A stretch of 27,716 bases of DNA from Fusobacteriaceae bacterium (GTDB taxonomy: Bacteria; Fusobacteriota; Fusobacteriia; Fusobacteriales; Fusobacteriaceae). Under the pieces are notes generated by a model. The model had not been told where the DNA came from. It was given only the letters and a program-made list of their open reading frames with translations, and did no database searches. This document shows, in pieces, positions 21,724-27,716 of this stretch (position 1 is the stretch's first letter; every line of letters begins with the position of its first letter). Both the position numbers and the translations under genes were made by a program. The DNA lies in NCBI GenBank assembly GCA_900764925.1, contig CAAFPW010000048.1, forward strand, positions 1-27,716. Direction: 5' to 3'.

Positions 21724-23043
21724 ATGAATATGGGAATTAAAATTTTGTTGATCATCTTTTTAATAGGAGTATCAGTATTCCTATCAATAAGTGAAATCTC
21801 TCTAGCTTCTGCCAGGAAATTAAAGTTACAGATGATGGTAGATGAGGGGAGTAAAAATGCTCAAAAAGTTATGGAGATACAGGAGAGTTCGGGAAATTTC
21901 TTTACAGCTGTTCAAATAGGAACGAATGCTGTTTCTATCTTAGCTGGTATCGTGGGAGATGGAATAGCTGCTCCATATATAGAGAGTCTAATCAGGGAGA
22001 GATTTGAGTTTTTATCTCCACAAGCCTCTCTAATTGGCGGAATTCTATCCTTTGTGATTATCACAGGACTTTTTATAGAGTTTGCTGATCTGATACCGAG
22101 AAGAATGGCTATGGTGGCCCCTGAAAAAATAGCCACAGTAATAGTCAATCCTATGTCTGCACTTATAAAAGTTGTAAAACCATTTATTTTGATATTCAAT
22201 GGGGTAGCAAATTTTATATTTAAGCTTTTTGGGGTTCCATTGGTAAGAGAGGAGAGAATTACCTATGATGATATTTTTGCTATGGTTGACGCTGGAGCAG
22301 AGGCTGGAATAGTTCAGAAAAAAGAGCACTCTCTTATAGAGAATATTTTTGAATTGGAATCTAGGTGGGTATCTTCTATAATGACTACCAGAGATAGTAT
22401 AGTTTATCTAACTATATCTGAGTCTGAGGAGAGTATAAAAGAGAAGATAGCCAATAATCCACACTCTAAGTTTTTAGTGTGTGAAAGTGATATAGATTCT
22501 ATCTTAGGTTATGTCAGTTCAAAGGATATACTACCTAAGATACTAGGTGGAGAGATTGATGGATTAAAAAATATAAGGGGATTATACAATAAGAATCTGT
22601 TAGTCATACCTAATACTCTAACTCTTTCTGAGGCGCTAGATAGATTTAATGAGGTGAGGGATGATTTTGCTATAATACTCAATGAGTATGGACTTGTAGT
22701 TGGACTAGTTACCTTAAATGATGTTATAAATACCTTGATGGGAGATATTGTATATCAAAGTTATGATGAACAGATAATAGCAAGAGGGGAAGGATCTTGG
22801 CTTATAGATGGAGCAACTCCTGTGGAAGATGTAAAGAAAGTATTGAGTGATATAGAGAGATTTCCAGAGGAAGATACCTATGAGACAATAGCTGGATTTA
22901 TGATGTATATGTTAAAGACAATTCCAAAAAAATCTGCTGTTGTAGATTTTGAGAATTATACATTTGAAGTGGTTGATGTGGACAGATTCAAAATAGATCA
23001 GCTTTTAGTAACAAGAAAAAATATTGCTGAGATTAATAACTAA
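21724..23043 (+). CDS. CNNM/CBS-domain membrane protein (HlyC/CorC family)
   Basis: A 439-residue protein with the three-part family layout. Residues 1-190 form the CNNM (DUF21) membrane domain with helices near 4-20, 62-82, 98-120 and 150-170. A CBS pair covers about 205-335 (MTTRDSIVYL, LGYVSSKDIL, GLVVGLVTLNDVINTLMGD). A CorC/HlyC-type domain ends the protein (about 345-435, WLIDGATPVEDVKKVL, TIAGFMMYML). The family is linked to magnesium/cobalt homeostasis, and the CBS pair binds adenine nucleotides. The older label hemolysin is not supported. GAGGAG precedes the ATG. The MATE gene follows after 17 nt. Confidence 0.9.
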   Translation: MNMGIKILLIIFLIGVSVFLSISEISLASARKLKLQMMVDEGSKNAQKVMEIQESSGNFFTAVQIGTNAVSILAGIVGDGIAAPYIESLIRERFEFLSPQASLIGGILSFVIITGLFIEFADLIPRRMAMVAPEKIATVIVNPMSALIKVVKPFILIFNGVANFIFKLFGVPLVREERITYDDIFAMVDAGAEAGIVQKKEHSLIENIFELESRWVSSIMTTRDSIVYLTISESEESIKEKIANNPHSKFLVCESDIDSILGYVSSKDILPKILGGEIDGLKNIRGLYNKNLLVIPNTLTLSEALDRFNEVRDDFAIILNEYGLVVGLVTLNDVINTLMGDIVYQSYDEQIIARGEGSWLIDGATPVEDVKKVLSDIERFPEEDTYETIAGFMMYMLKTIPKKSAVVDFENYTFEVVDVDRFKIDQLLVTRKNIAEINN

Positions 23044-23060
23044 AAACTTTGGAGATGATT

Positions 23061-24413
23061 ATGATGGATTTTAAGAGAGAGTGGAGAAGGAATAAAAAGG
23101 TTTTTGCTGCTATAATGACAATAGCTTTACCAGCTATTGCTGACCTCTTTGCACAAACTTTACTTGGATTTTTTGATATGCTTATGGTAGGAAGATTAGG
23201 AGCTGAAGCTATTAGCTCGGTTGGAGTGGGGAATGCTCCTCTCAATGCTGTTATGCCTATTTTCTTTGCTGTAAGTATAGGAACTACCGCTCTTGTGAGT
23301 AGAGCTTATGGATCAGCAAATAAGCAAGAGGGAAAAAACGCCCTAGCTCAAAGTCTGATTTTATCTATTCCAATATCTTTGGGAATAACTTTACTTCTAT
23401 TTATTTTTAAAGATAAAACCTTACAACTAGTGGGAAGAGCCAACGATATGAATTTAGAGATGACAAGTGAGTACTATTCAACTGTACTTTTAGGTATGCC
23501 ATTTCTATGCTTCAATGTGGTTTTCTTCGCTGCTTATAGATCTATCTCTAAAGCTAATATGCCAATGATAGCAAATATATTAAGTATATTTTCAAATATT
23601 TTTTTCAACTATCTCTTTATCTTTGTATTTGGTTGGGGAGTAATGGGAGCAGGAATAGCCACTACCATATCGAGAGGAATGATCACTTGTATATTTATAT
23701 ATACGACATTTTTTACAAGAAACTTTTGGGTATCGATACCTCTAAAAAAATTAAAGATTTTTGATAAAAAGATGTCAATGAGAATATTGAAAGTTGGAAT
23801 ACCAGCTGCGATAGAACAAGGGGTATTTAGAATAGGTATGTTGATCTTTGAGATGATGGTTATATCTCTTGGAACAATGGCTTATACTTCACATAAGATA
23901 GCACTTACAGCTGAATCTTTCTCATATAATATGGGATTTGGATTTGCTGTGGCTGGAACAGCTTTAGTAGGACAACAGTTAGGTAAAGGTTCGGCTAAAA
24001 ATGCCCATAGAGATGCTATGGCTACAACCTCTCTAGCAATTTTTATGATGTCTCTCTTTGGATTGATATTTTTTATTATGCCGGGAACTATAATATATAT
24101 GTTTACTGATGAACCGGAGATAAAAGAGATGGCAAGTGTAGCTTTGAGACTTGTATCTATATGTCAACCTTTCCAAGCGGTATCTATGGTACTCAGTGGA
24201 TGTTTGAGAGGGGCTGGAGATACTAAGGCTGTACTTTGGATAACTGTAATAGGTATGTATATCATAAGAATACCTCTCACTTATCTTTTTCTATATAAGA
24301 TGGGAACAGGACTTTCAGGAGCTTGGATAGTTATGACAATAGATTTAGCATTTAGAAGTATAGCTTGTTATAGAGTATTTAAAAAAGGAAGATGGAGTTA
24401 CGTAAGTGTATAG
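23061..24413 (+). CDS. MATE family efflux transporter
   Basis: A 450-residue exporter with about 12 predicted helices. The NorM-like N-terminus IALPAIADLFAQTLLGFFD is followed by MLMVGRLGAEAISSVGVGNAP; the second half has VGIPAAIEQGVFRIGM and GCLRGAGDTKAVLW. It probably exports cationic drugs or metabolites with a cation gradient. The start could be TTG 23049, ATG 23055, ATG 23061 or ATG 23064; GGAG at 23051-23054 favours 23061. It stands between the CNNM gene and addB at short spacing, probably in one transcript. Confidence 0.9.
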   Translation: MMDFKREWRRNKKVFAAIMTIALPAIADLFAQTLLGFFDMLMVGRLGAEAISSVGVGNAPLNAVMPIFFAVSIGTTALVSRAYGSANKQEGKNALAQSLILSIPISLGITLLLFIFKDKTLQLVGRANDMNLEMTSEYYSTVLLGMPFLCFNVVFFAAYRSISKANMPMIANILSIFSNIFFNYLFIFVFGWGVMGAGIATTISRGMITCIFIYTTFFTRNFWVSIPLKKLKIFDKKMSMRILKVGIPAAIEQGVFRIGMLIFEMMVISLGTMAYTSHKIALTAESFSYNMGFGFAVAGTALVGQQLGKGSAKNAHRDAMATTSLAIFMMSLFGLIFFIMPGTIIYMFTDEPEIKEMASVALRLVSICQPFQAVSMVLSGCLRGAGDTKAVLWITVIGMYIIRIPLTYLFLYKMGTGLSGAWIVMTIDLAFRSIACYRVFKKGRWSYVSV

Positions 24414-24422
24414 GAGTGAGAG

Positions 24423-27041
24423 ATGAGTATAAATTTTAAGTATATAGACTATGGAGTAAAATTTTCTGGAGTCTATTCAGATGAGAAAGCTAGAGATAGA
24501 AAGAATCTCTATGTATTTTCAGATAATAGAATGAAGGAGATATTTTCAAAAAGATTTTTAATGGACATCTTTAAACCCTCACCAACGCTATTGACTATGG
24601 AGGAGTTTAAGGAGAGAGTATTTTATACAGATAGAGTTTTATTGAAAGAGGCTAAGAGAATCTTAGCCTTTTTCAAGTGTATACCACAAAATATAAAGGA
24701 TGAGTTGGATATAACTACCTACTATGATGTTATTGATTTGGCAAACAATTTTTTTGCTTACTATAAAGAGTTGATTTCAAATGAGATAGAGGAGATAGGA
24801 GAGTATCCAAAATGGCAGAAAAAATATTTAGAGTACTTCTCTCAAATAAAAATCTCCTTTGATGAGATGTGTGAAAAATATAACTACTTACCAAGTGACT
24901 GGATAGAGGATAGAAAAAATTATCAAGATATTTGGGTGAAAAATTTTTCTAAAATTATATTTGTAGATATAGTTGAATTTCCTAAGGTATATGTGGAGTT
25001 ACTGAAAAAATTAGGAGAAACTATGGATATAGAGATTGCCCTTCAAATGAAAGAGGGAGATTTTGATGAGGAGAATTTTAAGATAAAAAAGGTAGATATA
25101 CCTGAAAAGATAAAGAATATAGATATATATCTATTTGAAGATGAGTTGGAAGAGGCTCTTTCATTAATTTATTTAAAAAAGAACAGAAGTGGAGAGATAT
25201 ACTCTCCAGCTCCTGAAAAAAATAGCTTTTTTAAGATATTACCTAGTTACTTTGCCCCTTCCTCAGCTTTTACTATGAATGATACTAAACTATATAAGTT
25301 TTTAAATATACAGTTGGAGATTTTAAGTAGTGAAGAGGAAAAACTTGGAAGAGTATATAAACTTTCGGAATTTTTATCAGCTTTTGAGGAGAAGGCTTTT
25401 AAGGAGTATTACAATATTGAAGAGGAGGATTTTAACTATCTAAATAGTTGTGCCATAGAGGGATATAAGTATATCTCTAAAAAGATACTGCAAGAGGATT
25501 GGTTTGAGAAAAATATTCCTCTAGCTCTTTTAGAGAAACTAAATGGTATAATTTATGATTTGGAAACAATAGTTTCAATCTCCAATGCCGATGAGCTGTA
25601 TAGATATTTTAAAGAGCACATAGTTATGGAAAGATTTCTTGAAGAGAATTTTGATAATAAAGATATCTACGATAAGTTTTTTGAGATTTTTGGAATAATA
25701 AAGAGCAATGAGGTTATGAAGATTCATAACAGTTTTAATGAATACTTTGGTAGTAAATTGGGAGTTTCACTATATAGATTACTGATTCAATATATGAAAG
25801 ATTTGGTAATAAAGAGCAATGTAAAATATGGACAGGATATAGCATTGGTAAAGGCTTTAGATTTTGTAAGATATAGTGAAGAGCAAAAAGAGGTGAATTA
25901 TTTTTTAGATGTAACTGATGAGTATCTACCTAAAAATCTCTCTGACAGTTTGATATTTACAGAGAAACAGAGAAAAAATTTAGGAGTAACAACTAAAGAG
26001 GAGAGAAGAGAGATTGAGAGATACAGATTTTTTCAAGTTATTTTTAGTGGAAAAGATTGTGTGATATTTACTAAAAAAGATGAGGAGAAAAATATAGAGA
26101 TATCTCCATTTTTAGAAGAGATAATACTAAAGTACTCCTTAGAATTAAAAAAGAGTCCAATAAGAGGTAGAAATACTCTCAATATGCTAAAAAGAGCTTT
26201 AGTAGGAGAGGAACTTGGGTATGAAAAAAGTATAGATGAGATATATCCAAAGGAGAAGAGTGATTTTGTAGATGGTAAACTCTATATGGGAGCTTATGAT
26301 TATGATACCCTTGTAGAATGCCCGTTGAAGTTTTACTTTCTCAATATGGTAGGACTATCCCATATATTAAAATATGAAGATAAGGATATAAGTAGTAGAA
26401 TCCTAGGTATCATTGTCCACAAAGTTTTAGAGGAGTTTGTAAACTCTATTTGGAAGAGAGTATTGCAAGAGGGAATAGTAGAAATTGAATATAGTGAGAT
26501 AGAGGAGAGGTTGAAAAAAGCTTTCAGAAAAGAGAGGGCAAAGATACCAGTACATATGGATAATTATTGTGAGGATATTATGATACCAGCTATATCTAAG
26601 AATATAGTGAGATTTTTTAAGGAGTTAAAAAGAAACTATGAGGGAGTAACTATCAAGAGATTCCAAAGTGAAAAGAGTGCCTATGAAACAGAGCCATTTT
26701 ATTCTGGAGATGTAGATGTATACTTAAAGGGAAGAGCAGACCTTATAATAGAGAGTGGTTTAGGAAATGAGATAATAGATTACAAGACTGGAAATAAAAA
26801 GGATGGACAGTTGGATTACTATACAATAATCCTATATGGTGAGTCTGGTCAGGCAAAAAAGATGGTATTCAATGCTTGGAAGGGTAAGATAGAGAGAGAG
26901 GACAAGATAGTTCTAACAAGGGAGCAACTAGAGGAGAGAATAAAAATATTTGTAGAATCGAAGGAATATATGAGAGCTGAAAAGAAAGCTCCATGTGTAA
27001 CTTGTGAGTATTATAATATATGTGGAAGAGGTAGAAGTTGA
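24423..27041 (+). CDS. addB: AddB-like PD-(D/E)XK nuclease subunit
   Basis: An 872-residue protein. Its C-terminus is an iron-sulfur RecB-type nuclease: Cys633 (VECPLKF), His666 in GIIVHKVLEEF, Asp773 in GRADLII, Asp786-Tyr787-Lys788 in IIDYKTG, a QLDYYTIILY motif, and Cys858/Cys861/Cys867 (CVTCEYYNIC). The single upstream cysteine and three C-terminal ones match the AddB 4Fe-4S staple. The N-terminal two-thirds resembles an inactivated helicase, and I see no Walker A motif; Bacillus AddB is longer (over 1100 residues) and has one. With AddA it would process double-strand ends for recombination. It overlaps the next gene by one base (TGATG). Confidence 0.87.
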   Translation: MSINFKYIDYGVKFSGVYSDEKARDRKNLYVFSDNRMKEIFSKRFLMDIFKPSPTLLTMEEFKERVFYTDRVLLKEAKRILAFFKCIPQNIKDELDITTYYDVIDLANNFFAYYKELISNEIEEIGEYPKWQKKYLEYFSQIKISFDEMCEKYNYLPSDWIEDRKNYQDIWVKNFSKIIFVDIVEFPKVYVELLKKLGETMDIEIALQMKEGDFDEENFKIKKVDIPEKIKNIDIYLFEDELEEALSLIYLKKNRSGEIYSPAPEKNSFFKILPSYFAPSSAFTMNDTKLYKFLNIQLEILSSEEEKLGRVYKLSEFLSAFEEKAFKEYYNIEEEDFNYLNSCAIEGYKYISKKILQEDWFEKNIPLALLEKLNGIIYDLETIVSISNADELYRYFKEHIVMERFLEENFDNKDIYDKFFEIFGIIKSNEVMKIHNSFNEYFGSKLGVSLYRLLIQYMKDLVIKSNVKYGQDIALVKALDFVRYSEEQKEVNYFLDVTDEYLPKNLSDSLIFTEKQRKNLGVTTKEERREIERYRFFQVIFSGKDCVIFTKKDEEKNIEISPFLEEIILKYSLELKKSPIRGRNTLNMLKRALVGEELGYEKSIDEIYPKEKSDFVDGKLYMGAYDYDTLVECPLKFYFLNMVGLSHILKYEDKDISSRILGIIVHKVLEEFVNSIWKRVLQEGIVEIEYSEIEERLKKAFRKERAKIPVHMDNYCEDIMIPAISKNIVRFFKELKRNYEGVTIKRFQSEKSAYETEPFYSGDVDVYLKGRADLIIESGLGNEIIDYKTGNKKDGQLDYYTIILYGESGQAKKMVFNAWKGKIEREDKIVLTREQLEERIKIFVESKEYMRAEKKAPCVTCEYYNICGRGRS

Positions 27042-27716
27042 TGGGAAAAAGATTGATATTAAAAGCTAGTGCTGGAACAGGAAAGACATATAGATTATCT
27101 CTTGAGTATATAGCCTCACTAGTTCAAGGAATAGATTTTAAAGATATATTGGTTATGACATTTACAAAAAAAGCCACAGCTGAGATAAAGGAGAGAATTT
27201 TAAAGTTTTTACAAGGTATATGTGAAGATGGAGAGGAAAGAGTTGAGATAGAAAAAAATCTTCAAAAAATATATGGAGAGGATTTTTATTTTGATATCCC
27301 TAAGATAAAAAAAATATATAAGAATATTATTGAAAATAAAGAGAAATTAAAAATCTATACAATAGATTCCTTCACTAATACAATATTTAAAAAAGCTATA
27401 GCCCCATATCTAAAAATCTATTCCTATGAGATAGTTGATGAGGAGGAGAATAAAAAGATACTCATTAAAACTTTTGAAAAAATTTTTGAAAATAGAGAGG
27501 ATTTCAATCTTTTTAAAAGTTTCTTAGAAGATAATAGTGAAAAAAATATGGATATCTATATTGACCTCATTAAAAATATAATAAATCAAAGATGGAAGAT
27601 GATACTGATAGGGGATAAATTGGATAAGAAGGTTCCCTTTGAGCATCAATCAGCTATCTCTTTTTTAGAGAAGATGGAGGAGATACTACAGGATATCTCT
27701 AGAATCAAGGGAAAGA
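27041..27716 (+). CDS. addA: AddA/UvrD-like helicase, 5' part only
   Basis: The reading frame opens at ATG 27041, inside the addB stop (TGATG), and stays open to the window end (225 codons). The N-terminus has a Walker A ASAGTGKT (residues 9-16) and motif Ia VMTFTKKATAEIKERI (about 38-53), then YTIDSFTNTIFKKAI, typical of RecB/AddA superfamily 1A helicases. Coupled translation with addB supports the AddA partner. The remaining helicase motifs and any C-terminal nuclease lie outside the window. Confidence 0.88.
   Translation, partial: MGKRLILKASAGTGKTYRLSLEYIASLVQGIDFKDILVMTFTKKATAEIKERILKFLQGICEDGEERVEIEKNLQKIYGEDFYFDIPKIKKIYKNIIENKEKLKIYTIDSFTNTIFKKAIAPYLKIYSYEIVDEEENKKILIKTFEKIFENREDFNLFKSFLEDNSEKNMDIYIDLIKNIINQRWKMILIGDKLDKKVPFEHQSAISFLEKMEEILQDISRIKGK

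Noticed and set aside
21724..23043. CNNM/CBS protein as a hemolysin or virulence factor
   Set aside because: The domain layout is that of the CNNM/CorC ion-homeostasis family; nothing in the sequence indicates a pore-forming toxin.
10891..24413. The two MATE genes as a repeated duplication flanking a mobile region
   Set aside because: They differ in sequence throughout, belong to different MATE subgroups by their N-termini, and have no shared flanking repeats.

Overview
The window is low-GC, tightly packed bacterial chromosome with purine-rich ribosome binding sites (GGAGG/AGAGGTG). It most likely comes from a Fusobacterium. The strongest clue is the tandem glycine riboswitch at 17771-17945, which closely resembles the well-studied Fusobacterium nucleatum RNA as I remember it. 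A DapH-type lysine/diaminopimelate operon suggests a DAP-using species (varium, mortiferum, ulcerans or necrophorum-like) rather than F. nucleatum, whose peptidoglycan contains lanthionine. The species call is inference. I see no insertion sequence, prophage or CRISPR array.

Layout. (1) 73-5731, minus strand: lysC-asd-dapA-dapB-dapH-patA, from aspartate to N-acetyl-LL-DAP, behind a lysine (L-box) riboswitch with a legible terminator/antiterminator (5763-6010). A divergent M20 amidohydrolase at 6167 is the probable N-acetyl-DAP deacetylase. DapF and LysA are not in the window. (2) 7434-12201: Xaa-Pro aminopeptidase, a DUF486 membrane protein, a HisJ-like PHP phosphatase, an HslJ/META lipoprotein and a MATE exporter. 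(3) 12264-14888, minus strand: the most unusual locus. A SIR2-like protein with eroded NAD and catalytic motifs overlaps an unrecognised ORF by 7 nt, and a small RelA/SpoT-type alarmone synthetase follows. At the SIR2/unknown junction lie an in-frame A_AAA_AAG heptamer, a 5-nt spacer and a perfect 9-bp stem that contains the zero-frame stop. Together these have the layout of a programmed -1 ribosomal frameshift site that would make a 606-residue fusion. (4) 15023-17686: a cardiolipin-synthase-type phospholipase D protein, a second PHP protein, tRNA-Arg(CCU) and a small lipoprotein. (5) 17714-19407: tandem glycine riboswitch, two intrinsic terminators and an alanine/glycine:Na+ symporter. (6) 19481-21507, minus strand: a YjdM/PhnA-like zinc-ribbon protein, an EamA permease and a TSUP permease. 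(7) 21615-27716, plus strand: a 17-codon mini-ORF, a CNNM/CBS (HlyC/CorC-like) membrane protein, a MATE exporter, an AddB-like nuclease with four iron-sulfur cysteines, and the start of an AddA/UvrD-like helicase that runs off the window.

Three convergent gene pairs are closed by bidirectional terminators (7374, 12211, 19419). Many promoters are of the extended -10 type (TGn-TAYAAT). The best candidate for an undescribed system is the SIR2-like/unknown/alarmone-synthetase operon with its putative recoding site. Its function cannot be decided from sequence alone; stress signalling and anti-phage defence are both only hypotheses.
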